A stretch of 64,000 nucleotides of DNA from Bimastos eiseni (lineage: Eukaryota; Annelida; Clitellata; Crassiclitellata; Lumbricidae). Of the stretch, positions 36,222 to 48,966 are shown in pieces. The DNA lies in the NCBI GenBank assembly GCA_959347315.1, contig OY365806.1:55913217-55977216 (forward strand). The letters are read 5' to 3'. A program made the position numbers and the translations under genes. The number at the start of each line of letters is the position of its first letter. The first letter of the stretch is position 1. Below the pieces are notes generated by a model that did no database searches, was not told the origin of the DNA, and saw nothing but the letters and a program-made list of their open reading frames with translations.

Positions 36222-39200
36222 CTATTGAGTATTAAATATGTTAACTAAATAAAAAAATTAGGCTACTTCCCAATACAGAGTGACAGGCTTACATATTTTA
36301 AGAGCTGATATCACATCGAACACAAAATACTATTCTATTTTCTAAACACGATCAGGCCTAACGCAATTTTTACGATAAAATAGCGCTGAAAGGTAGTGTT
36401 ACAGTTCCATAGGTGTACACTGCACAACAGCACAAGTGGACTACAAAGAGGAAAAAAAATAGAACAGAAATCGACGTCGAACCGATAACACCGGAAACTG
36501 ATAATTTTTCATAAGACTGGAAGGCTTATACAAATTTTTTAAAACCTGTAAGGACCCAAGTTTAGCATAGACTGCATCTATAGTAAGAAAAGTTCCAGTA
36601 GTAATCACACAGTGAAACGCATAGGCCGATGTAGAGGCGCTCATAATTAATCGATCTTTAGCGGTTGACGAATCCTCAGGTGTTGATGGTCGCGGGATAA
36701 CGCTTCACACGACGAGTCATTTAGTCACCAGAATAATTATGTCGGATACCCAGTTTTACCTGACGACTGAAACAGCTACATACACAGACTATGTTAGTGT
36801 CAGTGTATGCTTTGCAGTTGCCATCTTGTAAATATCGATGATATTCAAACCCTAAACCATGGCATTAATATTTAATGGCTTTCAACAGAAGAAACTACGT
36901 TCAGAACTTGATCAATCATCATCTGTTCTGTCATTTTCTTCCCAACTTCCTTTTGTGCAAATGTCTGATATGGAGTGCTGCACGGCATGACTCTGAGAAA
37001 TGGACCATCGGAAAGCTGTAGGCCTACGTGCATGTAGCATAGACATTCAATTAGAAAGATCTTTGGTCAGCGCTGGTTCGTCGGAGTCTAACGGAGCAGC
37101 AAGAAACCTGATACTTCGCAGAATGGATAATGCGGGAATCTCGTCCTCAAGCTGAAGCCAGGCAATCGGTACGAGTGAGTGAGGAGCAGTTAATTGGCCG
37201 TCTCAAATCCTCATAGTAATTAATGAGGGTCTTTGTATACGGGGTCGTCTTAGAATAGCATCAAAAAGGCTATTAGACGAGTGTGAAACAAAATCTTACA
37301 GCTGACTGAAAAATGGTTGATCAATTGCATGCAGATGTAAAGCTAAATATAACAGAAAGACGACACGCAATTCATGCAAAACAATTCACGACACGGTAAA
37401 TTAACTCTTTTGTTTTAGTTGACACTAATTAGGGCATCAAACAGACATAAATGATTAAGCAGTGCAGCGATCGAGAGGATTAAGATAAAAAGAAAGACAC
37501 GATGCGAAGAAAGCGAGAGATCAGCACAAACTTAATTCTGCTGACTGTTGAAGAAATTTGAATAGAACAACAACGCTTGCAGAGACCTAAGCTCATCCTA
37601 AAAGCAAATGACTTTTGCCCCTCTACCTTTCTCTCGACGGTCACCCTTAAATGCTTGAAGACTTTTGCATGCTTTATTTCTACACATGCGCTTCAGGGGT
37701 TAGTCCTCGAGAGTCCACGAATTTTAAACTGTGTACGTTAACCGCTTTTAACCTCAGTCGTCGGCGATACAATTATAATACACATAAGCTAGTCTAGCTT
37801 AATCGCAAAGTAAATCGCTAGGACCTATAGAACTTTTAGACCTATAGACCTTAGAAATTAGTAATCGCCGAGTGTTGGCGCGCAGGTACAACGCGTAGGA
37901 TAAACATCTGCAGTCCAACCCCATTCGGCAACATCGTCCGTTTCGGTGAGATTCTCATCATGAGAATTCGCCAGGCATGACATCATCGGCACTTCCTTCT
38001 GTTACCCTTCGAATGATGTGTTGGTAAGCGGCGCTTTGTTTCATACGGAACCTTGCCATTCCGCATCTTCAGTGCAATCCAGACCAGAGCAGGGACTGCC
38101 CTTCTCATGATAGGGGTAAAATGGCATTTATGAATGGGAACTCGTGTCTGTTAGGGACGCATTTACAAGCGGGATTTTTAAAAATGCTATGAAATGACTG
38201 GAGTAACTTTGCCTATTAAGACATGACCCATTGACGTTAGGTCTGTGGGATTTCTGATTCAAAATGTTAGCATCATGAAAGCAAAATAATGACCAGCTGA
38301 TTCAATTGACGCACCTGTAGCAATGACATAGCTGCATAGGACGACCTGAACAGAGACATGATTCCGTCGGCATCCGGCACCCATTGTCTTCCGTTGTTTT
38401 CTATTGTCTTCCGTTGTCTTCTGTTGTCTTCCGTTGTCTTCTGTTGTCCTCTGATGATTCGTCTTCGTTAAACGACAGAGATCTCGCCAACTGAAATCCG
38501 ATCGTTCGATGCAAAGAGACTGAAGACACACGAGAAGCACCGTCACCAAAGCAGCAGCAGCAGCTCACTCCCTCTCTTTCCCTCTGTCTGTCGGTCTGTC
38601 TGTTTGACCGTCTGACTGACTGACAGAATGTAAGAACGATTTCCACGTCTATCGAATCGAATGCCTACGCCTCTAAAGCGGCTATAAAGAATCGCCCAGT
38701 TTGTTGGTTTCTTCAAACAGTTAACAGCGAAAATTATATTTTGTTTTCCGTTCCTCTAACAGCTGTCAGGACGTGAATGTCGTTGGTAAATTGTTGTGCA
38801 TCGATTTAAAGCCTACGCTATATCCATGACAACACCTTCTTGCGTCGACTTTCTCCCGCCATTCCAGTTGCATAGTCCTACGTACATGCAGATCGTAGAG
38901 CGTTGGTTGCTCCAAGCTGCACCCAACGACTCTCCCCAACCATCACGCCTAGGCCTATACATTTAGGCCTACACGTAGCCTACGTACATGTAGTCGTAGA
39001 AGCATAAGCGTCGATTAAGTGCAGTCTATGGTTCTCTATTGGCCAGAACACGAGCACAAAATATTGCCATGTTCTGCTTGTTCTTCATCGTAGCATAAAG
39101 GTTAGGCACGACTATTTAATAGACCCAACAACAAGTAAGATTCGTCAGATACCCTTTTTCAGAGTCCTGTATAATGAGGTTCCACGTGGAGAGTAAGACA

Positions 39201-39329
39201 CGTAGGCCTAATCCTATATATGCGACGTATGTTCGTATCAATTTTAAGAAAGTGAATTAAAATATCAATAATAGAGAAGTTAAAACTAGTTGCGGTTAAA
39301 CTACTGTTGAGAAACCTAGTAGCAACAAA
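36222..39329. other. Long stretch without a supported gene; 11-bp repeats at 38386-38455
   Basis: The interval 38386-38455 holds about six copies of gtcttc(c/t)gttgt. Short frames (36441-36644 minus, 38259-38646 minus) have no recognisable domain. Four TAGGCCTA palindromes occur at about 37022-39207. Confidence 0.4.
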
Positions 39330-39555
39330 CATGTATACATGTTACTTCCCTTCGAGCGCACTTCAAAGAAACAACACAGTGCCTATTCAGCGGCTGGGCA
39401 TTCCTGCATGGAAGAACGTTCCATATGATCTGCGTGCTTTTTTTTATCAAAATACTCTGTCAACACCGTTTGCAAGCATCTTGAAGCTATTCTCTATTAC
39501 CAGGGCTGGGCTTGGAGAGACTTTAAGTAGATTATCTTGGAGAGGCGCATTATAA
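39330..39555 (+). pseudogene. Possible LINE C-terminal remnant
   Basis: The frame reads VPIQRLGIPAWKNVPYDLRA and then FASILKLFSITRAGL before a stop. This is reminiscent of the 'GPxxWNxLPxxLR...FKxxLK' ending of CR1-like proteins, but the match is weak and nothing upstream supports it. Confidence 0.25.
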
Positions 39556-39597
39556 GTCCTCTGAACGAATGAATGAACAAGGACGGGTTAAATGCAG

Positions 39598-39735
39598 GGC
39601 TTAAGGTGTGCCTGGACGGTCATGGACGGCGTCCAGGCACTTATTTTCGAGGCTGGACGCCGTCCTGCGATTATTTGGCCAGCAGAGCCTGGACGCCGTA
39701 CATGAGCGTCCATGCAACAGTGCAATTCCTCTACG
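39598..39735. repeat. Family C element, copy 2
   Basis: Reverse complement of 12770-12920: gggcttaa(a)gtgtgc, tggacggtcatggacggcgt, aagtgcctgg/ccaggcacttatttt, ttatttggccagcagagc and tgcaacagtgcaattcctct. It carries the same nested GGACGGCGTCC palindromes. Confidence 0.7.
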
Positions 39736-41424
39736 TACGTGTCACGCGCGAAACTCTGTACGATGGCGCTATATAAAAGTCATCGACCGAGAGCAGAGGC
39801 GTGGGAGAACTACGAATGAAGCTGTCTACCTGAACCCTGAGAGGGGAGACATCAATGGGTTTCGCCGGAGGCAGACGGCCTCAATACAGACGGCGAGACG
39901 TATGCAAAGATCAACGGAGTGTCAAGCAACGAAACCCGACATCTCGAGGCAGACGTTAGAGCCGCCTGCCCCTCCCATCTCTGCGACCCACGGACAAGAA
40001 ATTCATGAACCAGGTGAAGATCTGGTCTAAAGCGGTTTGTTGACACTGATCAAGAATAAGGGGCAATTCCGATACGAACGGCACAACCTATTAGGCGGTG
40101 TAGCTATAATGATGTAACTCAATTCCTGGAACCTATTGCCTGTCTATTACACTAACAAGGCCCAGCCATAACAGCCGCTAGTCAAACATTAACTGTATGC
40201 CTCTAGTTATATGACGTCATGCTAGGGACACCAAGATCTGACCAACCAGGTTTAGTAATAGTTTCAGCAGGAGATCAGTCGTCCAATAGAGATACGAGTT
40301 TTGCGTTTGGAATGGCGAAGGAAATCGCCACTAGAAGGGTTCATATAGTGTAGCAAGCGAAGGAACAAGGACTTGTTTCGGAACTGGGGGAGACGTCAGA
40401 TCGTTCTGACGATAAGGGTAATCAACGTAGTTGGGAAACCCCGTCTCAAACGTAAACCAGAGAAAAATTTATAAAGGACACTAATAACTCTAGTAAGTGT
40501 AGATAGGATGAGTGGTGTGTATATCTACCATTAAATATACATATTAAAACCATCCAGTGCGTCGTGTTGCTGAGCTTGGTGATTGAGGAAAGAACTGGCG
40601 GTAATCTCGTCATCTAGTAGAAGGAGCTGGCGAGAGAGAAACCCGCCACAGTACGTTATTATTGACAGCATTTAATTATCTAGGCTACTATTCCAACAAA
40701 TATCAAATTTTCATTAGGCCTACTTGTTAACTGAAGTAGCCCATGTATATAATTCGTGTCATACATTCTAGTTACCATTTCATCAAATTAATTTTCGTCT
40801 TACGCGCTTTAGGCGTCTGCTGCATTTGGTGATTAATTTTCAGATGTAAAAAGCAATAAGTTGTTCAGCTCATTAGATGAAATTTTTGACGAGCTGATCA
40901 GGCCTAGTTAGTCAGTAAACTAATTAAGTTGCACTACATACCATAGCGCGTTTAAAATTGTGCTGAATTTCTTCTATTTCAATTTTCGAAACGATGAAAC
41001 GTGTGGCTAGATAGGCCATGTATCTACTGCTACTGCTAGTGCATGATGTCGGATTGATCATCGACAAAAAATTGAGAAGACCAGTTGCCCCACCAGGGCA
41101 GACTTGCTGTCGCTCTGGAAATGATTATGCAACGGAAAAGGTTAATAGGGCGTAGATGGATTGGTGAAAAATATCCAAAGTTAAGAATATTGATAACGTG
41201 ACTATTTCAAACTCCCATCTGTTGGTGCCATCAGCAGTGTGAACAGTTGGATCTATTTTACTTACCTGGTGCAAACTTGGTGCAAAATAAACATAAATCA
41301 ATCGAGATGACCCTGGTAGGCCTATACGGCCAAAACAGGCACAAAGGATATCCCACGATTCCCAACCTCTGTTTTGAGAATAGAAAGAATGGGGGAGATC
41401 ACAATTCTAGAAATGTGTCAGGAA
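39736..41424. other. No supported gene; possible LTR-type remnant 40190-40650
   Basis: The interval 40190-40650 is richer in G and A than its surroundings and has a TATAAAGGACAC-like element at 40471 and ATTAAA at 40532, with a run of ACCCGCCACA at its end. This could be a solo LTR, but no duplicate copy or target duplication was found. The frame at 39608-40030 is mostly family C sequence followed by unrecognised text. Confidence 0.3.
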
Positions 41425-41570
41425 CAGGGGCGGCGAAGGGGACATGTCCCCCACCTCTTGTAAAGAGAGGACACATTATACGTTTAACCCTCCACCACAT
41501 TCCGTACCCCTCGCACTGGGTGTCCTCCCCCACCTCACATGTCAAACGAGATCGCCGCTTCTGGTCAGGA
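41425..41570. repeat. Family B dispersed repeat, copy 2
   Basis: Shares with 2255-2420 and 42905-43045 the ordered words ggggacatgtcccccacc, agaggacacattatac, acccctcgcactgggtgtcc and caaacgagatcgccgcttctgg. Unknown class, no coding. Confidence 0.65.
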
Positions 41571-41929
41571 AATCAACTTAAGAGACTGCATGGCAGAAGT
41601 TCCTTCAGCAACTCTCGGTGCTTTGCTCTATCAGTCTATCTGTAGATGCATTTTGTCTGAAAAACTATTTTATATTTTATATAGGCTGAATTCAATATTT
41701 GCTCATTATTAACTAGAGCACGTTCCTTTGCAAAGAGACACAACTCTCTGTAAATAGAGAAGAAACATTTTTTTTGCCGCGCGTTTGGAAACTTTATTAG
41801 GCCTAGATATACCCCAACTTTATAACGCTGCCGGCTCTACTGGCCCCTTATCAACAATTTCACAAAAGGAAAGTAACTCTCTGTAGGCCCTGCGCTTAAA
41901 ATTCCAACAAATATATCACCAACAAATAG
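41571..41929. other. No supported feature
   Basis: AT-rich spacer before the LINE fragment. Confidence 0.4.
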
Positions 41930-42235
41930 ACTAGGCGATTACTATCGGCCAATATCAATTCTATCCTTACTTTCTAATACTCTAGAACGTCTCTCCAGTT
42001 TCCCCTATCTCGAGAAGTCTGGTCAACTCTCTGACAACCAATCAGGCTTTAATCTCACCATTCCGAGGAAACTGTCCTCCTTTCCCTAGTTTCCTTAGAT
42101 CTATTCTGCTGCCGATATATCTGAAATAACTCTTTTAGCTCTCTATGTTCAATGAGACATCAGTCAGCGTTGGACATGATCGATCATGGTATTTTTCTAC
42201 AGCGTCTCGAGACTTTTTGTGAACTTACGGGCATT
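41930..42235 (+). pseudogene. LINE reverse-transcriptase N-terminal fragment
   Basis: The plus strand reads GDYYRPISILSLLSNTLERL (the 'YRPISxLxxxxKxxE' opening motif of non-LTR reverse transcriptases) and LSDNQSGFNLTIPR ('QxGFrxxxS'). After frameshifts and stops it continues with ALDMIDHGIFLQRLETF ('AFDxxdHxiLLxkL'). Motif order is right. Stops near 42090-42150 and an abrupt end near 42235 show a dead fragment. Confidence 0.75.
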
Positions 42236-42904
42236 CCTCTCTTACAAGTACCTTATATGATCAACCCAAATAATTATGACTGGCAATTCAAGAACCCAAT
42301 GGGGCCAAACTGGGTCTATCTCAAGGCCCCGTTCTTTGGTATGTTGTTTATTCCACATGTATATACGGCATGACAACAGTTGGTAGGGTCTATACAGAAA
42401 CATGCGTTTCCGAACTTTCGTTCAATGCACTCCACGGGATATCCTGTATATAGATCTATACTTCGGCTGACAGATGCTGATGATAACCAATCGTCAGAGG
42501 GCGCTTCACCGGCCATATATAGAGACGTCTAGCGCCCCGTGGCGGAATCCATAGAAATGGAACCTGGAACGAGCAGACGCAAGTTTTATGATGCCGCGAT
42601 ATCAATGTAGAAAGCCACCTTTCTAATATGACGTAGTGCTGTCGCATATGGAATGCGAAATTATGTATGGACCCTTGATAACGAATATATTAGAGTGATA
42701 TGGTCACACACCGACAGGGACGCAACCAGGAAAGAATTTCTTGGGTTAGTTTAGTCTGAGGAGAGGGAATTTCTCATTGAACGTAGTTAATATTATTCTA
42801 TATTTTCGGTTCTAATAACAGTAGGCTAGTGCACTTAGATGCGATGGTTTGAACCAGCAAAACCCTCTACACAAGCCCACGCACAGAGGGGTCTTGCAAT
42901 GTGC
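42236..42904. other. No supported feature
   Basis: The frame continuing to 42373 and the minus-strand frames 42316-42647 show no recognisable domain. Confidence 0.35.
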
Positions 42905-43047
42905 TGTAGACAGGAGCGGCGATCCCGGGGGTCGAGGAAGCCTTCACCTTTTACAGAGGGGGGACACGTTATACGATTCTTACCCCACTCATGACGGCCC
43001 GGATGTCACACCACTTGTCAAACGAGATCGCCGCATCTGGCTGTAGA
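42905..43047. repeat. Family B dispersed repeat, copy 3
   Basis: Contains ggagcggcgatcccgggggt, gggggacacgttatacgatt, cggatgtcacaccacttgtc and caaacgagatcgccgcatctgg. The last word is nearly identical to copies 1 and 2. Confidence 0.65.
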
Positions 43048-44291
43048 GTTATGTAGGAGTTAAGGGTTTTCTAAAAATAATAGGTTTTTCAAATGAATTC
43101 AAAAGTCTGCTCCCTAGTCAAAATCTTATTTCAATTAAACACTAAGCTTATATGAACTGTATTAAATTTCAAACTAATATACTAAACTATAGCATTACCA
43201 CCCATCACTCATTAGTTGAACCCCTCAGAATTCAAAAGTTTTGGTAATTACCAAGACCAGCACGTGTTGACCCATTGTTCGAATATATTCCTTTTCCTCC
43301 AAATAACTGTAGGCCTACACTCCATTGGGACTGCAAAGTCATTCATGAATATGCCTAAGGACTTGCAATTGTAATAACTGAGTACCCTCGATTGAATGTT
43401 GAAGGAGAGTTTCTCAGATTTGTAAAAATTCCAGATGATACGGAAACAGAACAGGCAAATGAAAACCATGCCTTGATTATCTTGTAATGATCTTAATTAT
43501 CATAATTACTCAAAGGAACCTGAGAAGAAGATTCCACTGTTGGGTTGGTGTTTGATACAACAGCATCTCACTCAGAAAGGAAACTTGGAGCATGTGTGAG
43601 CGAATCTTATGTGGAAACGGCTCTGTGAAGAAACAGCAAGTCCTTAAGATCAGGAATTCAATGATTTCCAGAAGTTCTGGTATTCTCTTTATCAAAATGG
43701 CCTAATTGTAACTTTATAATATTGCTCTGGTGATAACTGACCGCAGTTTACAATCTCGGCGAGACGAATTTGTAGCATTGCTCATGCACAAGCTCAACCC
43801 TTTTTCACAAAGTTTACTCTCCAGAGATGACAACAGGACCGTGTAAAATTAATATTCATTCTGCTTGGAGAGATCGCACCTCGTGGTCAGGAACGTAACC
43901 AGAGACAAAATCAAGACGCGGTATATGACTGTCCCATCCACTTAACTACCAATGCCTCCCCTAACTCTTTGTTCCTTGCCTTCCTCATCCCGTTCTTACC
44001 ATGCTTTCCACAGCCCACCGTTCCTTTCCCTAAAAGACCGTAGGCTGTTGTGGGGTCCGGGTAAATTTTATATATCGCAGATGCTCATAAGCGAGGTTTA
44101 GATCGTTTCAAAGTGAATAAAAACAGCAAAATTTAGGTTTGCCAACCGTCCTGGGATGGCCGGACAACCTTGGCATCGACCCATTCCGTGCAATGCTTAG
44201 ACCTATTTTGTTCCGGAATCTATGAATAGTTAAGTGATTACGAAAGGTTATGCGATTCAATGACATCATCCAAATCCAAGCAACATGAGCA
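43048..44291. other. No supported feature
   Basis: AT-rich; short minus-strand frames (43248-43469, 43510-43695) unrecognised. Confidence 0.4.
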
Positions 44292-44473
44292 ATAGGCCTT
44301 TTGATAAATATAAGAAAATTTGCATTGCATTCTGGGCATCTGGTTTTTCGGAGATTTTGTGACATTATATTTGACGGGGGGGTTATGGCATTTGTGACGA
44401 CGTGTGACGAAGGAGCAGAGAGGGTCAAAACTCGTCCAAAATTGCGTGACGTAATTCATAGACAGCCTCCAAC
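44292..44473 (-). mobile_element. Family A MITE, truncated copy
   Basis: Read on the minus strand, it begins ggctgtctatgaattacgtc then acgcaattttggacga, and continues through cgtcacaa.tgccat.accccc to aaccagatgcccagaatg and caatgcaaattttcttata. This follows 11431-11600 of the full element in the same order. Only one terminus is present. Confidence 0.7.
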
Positions 44474-46491
44474 GGAATACGGAAAATTTAGCGGGTTTGG
44501 GGGCTAAGCACTTTGTCATTCATTACAGTGGGAACTGGGAAATGTCCCGGAATGGGTTTATTCAGAATCGGCAACCATAAGCTACGTGGAAGCAGCATTT
44601 TGTTGTACATCGATGGTTTTGGAATATTCTGCATCTGTGAAGCTAAGGCTAATTTTCCCATTGAGCATCACGTTTTTATGAATTTATACAAGACTCTTAA
44701 CTTTGTTGCTCAACTTGTTCTAACTTCTTAAAGTACTTACGCAATTCAGTACTATGTAACAAACGCTATACAAATTGTTTTACGCAAGAGGATGCAATGT
44801 ATAAAAAGCGACAATTTAATTCTAGAAAAGAGAAAACAGAAGCAAAATTGAAGTTAAGCCTAGGATAATAGGCCTACTGAAAATGTAAGCCATTTTAATG
44901 TAATGTTATGCTTGACACGTTGCAATATTGAATATCAATGTGCTGAAAAATGTTAATAAATTCCTTCATAATTAATTAGCTTGTGTTGCATAATCTTTCC
45001 TACTGAATGTCACATAGATTCTGCGACGGCCAGAGCTGTTCCATCTCTTAATAAGCCGATATCGTTCTCAATGTTCATTTAAATATTCCAATCCATTCAT
45101 ATGTAGATCTTGAGACATTGTTGCTCTAGTAAATGACTTCAGGCGTGTAAGAGCACTAAACGATCGCTCAAACAGCATGATAATTTTGATATAACAAATC
45201 ATGATTATGTATACTATAGAATCATAAAAATAATTGGATAGACAACTTCTTCCTGCCAGTTCCTGGATTGCAACAGTAAGAGTATTTGTGCATATATGAG
45301 GTAAGGAAAATATGTCTATTGGCATAGACTGCATGGATAGACTCTTTGAAATGATAATCTATGTAAATATCTCACAGGTCATAAAATCTATAGGTGCACA
45401 TTATAATTATTGATGGGACTTCGCCACAGCTAGTGTCAGGCAGGCCAAAAAGTGAGTGACACAGACTTTAATGATGAAACGCATCGATTTAAACAGCAGT
45501 TACTTCTATCGCACAAAAATGTACTTGCGAGGAAATTTCCCGTCGCCCAAACCCAGCACCCTAAGTAAGCTATAGATAGGGCTTACGATATGCGACGAAA
45601 TATTAAATTACAGCATTTTGAGTAGGCTAATGTTTAATTTTCAAGTAACCTCTTTCTGAATGACCAAAATTTAAAAGTTATTACAGCACGTTAAGTTTAG
45701 CAATAAAGCTTATCTTTAGATGCCAAGAGACAATAAAAAACTCAGGTCAAAACAGATGTATCGCTTATCGGTGTTTTAGTTAAAATCAAAGTGTCTTTTC
45801 TTTTAGCTATAGCCTACGTGCCCTATCCATTGTATCCAAATTATGAGACGTTGGTATGTACCATCATCGTCCCACTGATTCGTCTTCTCACTGAACCTTC
45901 TGTCTGCTAAAACACTGATTCATCTGCTCAAAAAATCTAATCGGACAGATAAGAAGCGCTTGACCTTTATTTTGAATGGTTTTGCCTTATACCTGAGTCA
46001 TACGTCAATTTAACTTTCTTTACCTTATGTTGCTTTATTTTACTTTACCTTTCCTCACTTAGCTTACTTTATCCAATGCAATGCAACCGTATTTTAACAT
46101 TTCCATCCTTATAAGTTTCAAAAGCTCAAAAGTGCACATGACCAAACGACACAACGTCGATGGTGCTGAGCAATATAAAGATTGAATGACTTGCTTAAGT
46201 AATTATTAAAACAGAGCAGAAATATTTAAGAGTAAAGGAATTAAATATTGATGGTGTGCTTGCTTATAAATTCTCCAGATACTATGGCAATTCGTATTTC
46301 TTAGTGCTTCCTAAGGCACTCTTTGACAAAATACCAGCATCTTCAAATACTTTTATCTTTTAAATACTATATGAGACCGTCATCAATTGATTATCTTGTG
46401 CTTTTGCCTTCACCACCACAGGAAGTTCTATTAATCAATAAAACGCTTAAAATATCGCACAGCGCAGTTATTGAGGATGGTGTGCCGACAG
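44474..46491. other. No supported feature
   Basis: AT-rich sequence with short frames only (44513-44731 plus, 45068-45334 minus, 46323-46586 plus); nothing recognised. Confidence 0.4.
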
Positions 46492-46642
46492 TTAATAGCG
46501 CGACACTTAATCGCGCGACACTTAAACAACGACAATTAATCTCTACGTCACTTAATCTCTACGACACTAAAATCCCCGACGCTTAATCTCGATGACACAT
46601 AATCTCGCGACACATATTCTCGCGACACTTAATCGCGCTTAA
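46492..46642. repeat. Degenerate 15-16-bp array (cgacacttaatctcg)
   Basis: About nine degenerate units of gcgacacttaatc(g/t)c. Several carry the half-palindrome tctcgcga. It lies about 130 bases before family E motifs, the same pairing of short array and family E seen at 535-1075. Confidence 0.8.
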
Positions 46643-46769
46643 TAGAACTTTGTTCAACTGAGCTAGATTGTCTGATGCATATTATTCTAAGAGCTTAGCA
46701 CCTAAACTGAGTGATGAAAAAGTTCTGTTAAAGCACAACCTGGATCAACGAAATGAATTCAGTATAATT

Positions 46770-46905
46770 AGAAGCTGGATTGGTGAGAAATTAAAGCGTT
46801 TAGCTGGTAAGCGTAAGTTCTAATGCTTTATTCATTCCCGCTTTTATTGAAACCGCATTCTTATCATCCACACGGCTTCTATTTAAACAGATCCTTTTGA
46901 TGAAT
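46770..46905. repeat. Family E motifs, both orientations
   Basis: 'tagaagctggattggtgaga' at 46771 is in one orientation and 'cggcttctatttaaacagat' at 46879 in the other. Together they form an inverted pair about 100 bases apart. Confidence 0.5.
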
Positions 46906-48383
46906 TCTTGTGCTAGGAAAGGCTGTTTCTTATTTGTAGTTGACCTGTTGGACATTTAGCATCTGATGAATAAAATTTTTATGTTGTGCATATTTTAGCC
47001 GATGGATAAGAACTTAGAAGGAGGATGAAGGAAGATGTGATTGGAGGGAACAGTTGGACGTGGATTCAAATCACAGGTCAATGTAAACATCCGCTGGACG
47101 AAGACAATCTCAACTCAACTCAACTCATAACGATATCGATGCTCATGCGCTCATTATGTCTGGCACAAACGCCCTTCCTTGCGAAATAATAAATTGAAAC
47201 TGAATTTTTACCCCTAGATGAGATTAACAGTTTGAGAAGGACCTTGCAATAAATAAAAATGACTCAAATGTTTCTTTGTTCAATTATCTACCTCCCGCCT
47301 AGCAACCATCTCTAATCGTTTCCTTTTTGCTATCGTTTACTTTCTTAAAAGCGAATCTTGACTCTATAGACTCCTCTTAAACAGTGGATTTTATTCCATC
47401 ACGTAGGCCTAAATCAATTAAAGTTCTAACAGTTCAGATTTATATTTTTATGCTTTCAATTAATATTGTGTGCAGATTACTACGCAAGGCTACGTTGTTA
47501 TAAAACAAACGGCAGTCGTAATTTCGTTCATAGTAAGTTATGATCAAATGTCGAGAGAAACTTACTATATATAATTTATATATATATACATAATTTACAA
47601 ATATATATACACTGTCGCTCGATTCTTCTCATATCTTCTGATGATACGCCAGATGACCAATATGCAAAGGCGTGATCCTTCCACAAAGTCTCGTAGATAC
47701 ACGCAACGCAGTCACGAAAGCCAGAGATAATTATAATATTATTCTAATCTCATAGAGACTCATGAATCACAATACTTGGACCTACAGTACAACAGGCCTA
47801 TATACGTTTTAGACCTACTCCCTGCATACGCTGTATGGACATGATAATGATGACGCTGATGATTAAAATGTCAATTTTATAGCGCCATAACATAGTTCAT
47901 GCCGTCCCAGGTGCGCTTAACAATCTGGCATTGCCTTCTTCTGAAACGTAGGCCTATGTGTAGACCAACGTATAGGCCATACTTAATAAACCTGCCTGCC
48001 TTCCTACATATTCAATGAGTGACATTTTCACAGAATGTTTCCTTTCGACAAACATAAATTTGTTAGCAGCATAAGTTGGAATTAAACGGAGGACAAATCC
48101 TGCCATTCGCTGCTTCACACAATCCATGAACTTGAGATTCGTTCATTCCCGACCAACGACTTAAGAACGGAAAAGAGCGCTTCCTCTGCGGCATTCCACA
48201 ATTAGGCTAATGGATAGACGGAATTTTCCGATCCTACTTCTACATTAGAATTTAGAAGATCATAATTAAGTTTTTTTTAAATAACGAATCCTTTTGCAAC
48301 GTTTTATCGAATTTAAAGTATTCTTGCTAGACGATCAACCAATCACGCAATGGTTGACTGATCAGAATCATATAGCGACTTAT
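46906..48383. other. 3' side of the AKH-like gene; nothing else supported
   Basis: AT-rich sequence with (ta)n-like stretches near 47570-47610. No clear AATAAA on the minus strand was found close after the stop codon, so the 3' untranslated region was not bounded. Confidence 0.35.
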
Positions 48384-48443
48384 TCAGAGTTTCTCTTGTG
48401 TCGATAATTTCTGAAGGCAGTCTCCAACTTTCGTTGCTTCTTC
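48384..48443 (-). CDS. AKH/GnRH-superfamily neuropeptide precursor, second coding exon
   Basis: This short last coding exon completes the AKH-like precursor begun at 49239. It follows a strong acceptor, gttgttctgttgcag|GAA, in phase 0, which matches the phase-0 donor of the first coding exon. It encodes EEATKVGDCLQKLSTQEKL and then TGA. The single cysteine here would pair with the single cysteine in the first exon (FDEECSKF); two cysteines after the hormone are common in AKH-type precursors. The intron between the exons is 523 bases (48444-48966). The assignment rests on phase, splice consensus and the cysteine, not on a transcript. Confidence 0.75.
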   Translation of the reverse strand, partial: EEATKVGDCLQKLSTQEKL

Positions 48444-48835
48444 CTGCAACAGAACAACATTGGTCTAAACTCATCAGACACCATTATTCAGATGTCAATA
48501 TAATGCGGTCCATAATATCATCAAAAGGTGGTCTCTTAATGTCTTCTTTGGTGTTTGTCCTATTTTATCAGATTCTGGAGCAAGTCTGAGAGGCAGCCAT
48601 GGCCCATAGGTAAGAAGTTTAAGCGACATCATGCATACAAGACTCATGAAACATAACTATTAACTAATATTCTACCAATAAGCCTACGATTAAGTCAGTG
48701 GGTCTTAATATGCAGCTCATAAGGACAGCGCACCATCTTTTTGATATAAAGAACTTCAGCACATCTATACAAATTAGTTTGGTGGTTAACTGCAGACTCC
48801 CTGAATCCGAATATAACCCTAACATGACCCAATGA

Positions 48836-48966
48836 CCTCATTCAGTTGAACCTCTGACCCCATTCAATTGAACCCTAACCCCATGCAATTGAACCCCTAA
48901 CCCCATTCAGTTGAACCTCTGACCTCATTCAGTTGAACCTCTGACCCCATTCAGTTGAACCCTCAC
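48836..48966. repeat. ~22-bp tandem repeat inside the AKH-like intron, abutting the donor
   Basis: Six units of cattcagttgaacctctgacc(cc), some with caattg in place of cagttg. On the gene's strand the unit reads ggttcaactgaatggggtca. The last unit runs into the splice donor, whose intron side reads GTGAGGGTTCAACTGAATGG. Confidence 0.88.

Noticed and set aside
40190..40650. A definite solo LTR
   Set aside because: No paired copy, primer-binding site or target duplication could be seen, so it is mentioned only as a possibility.
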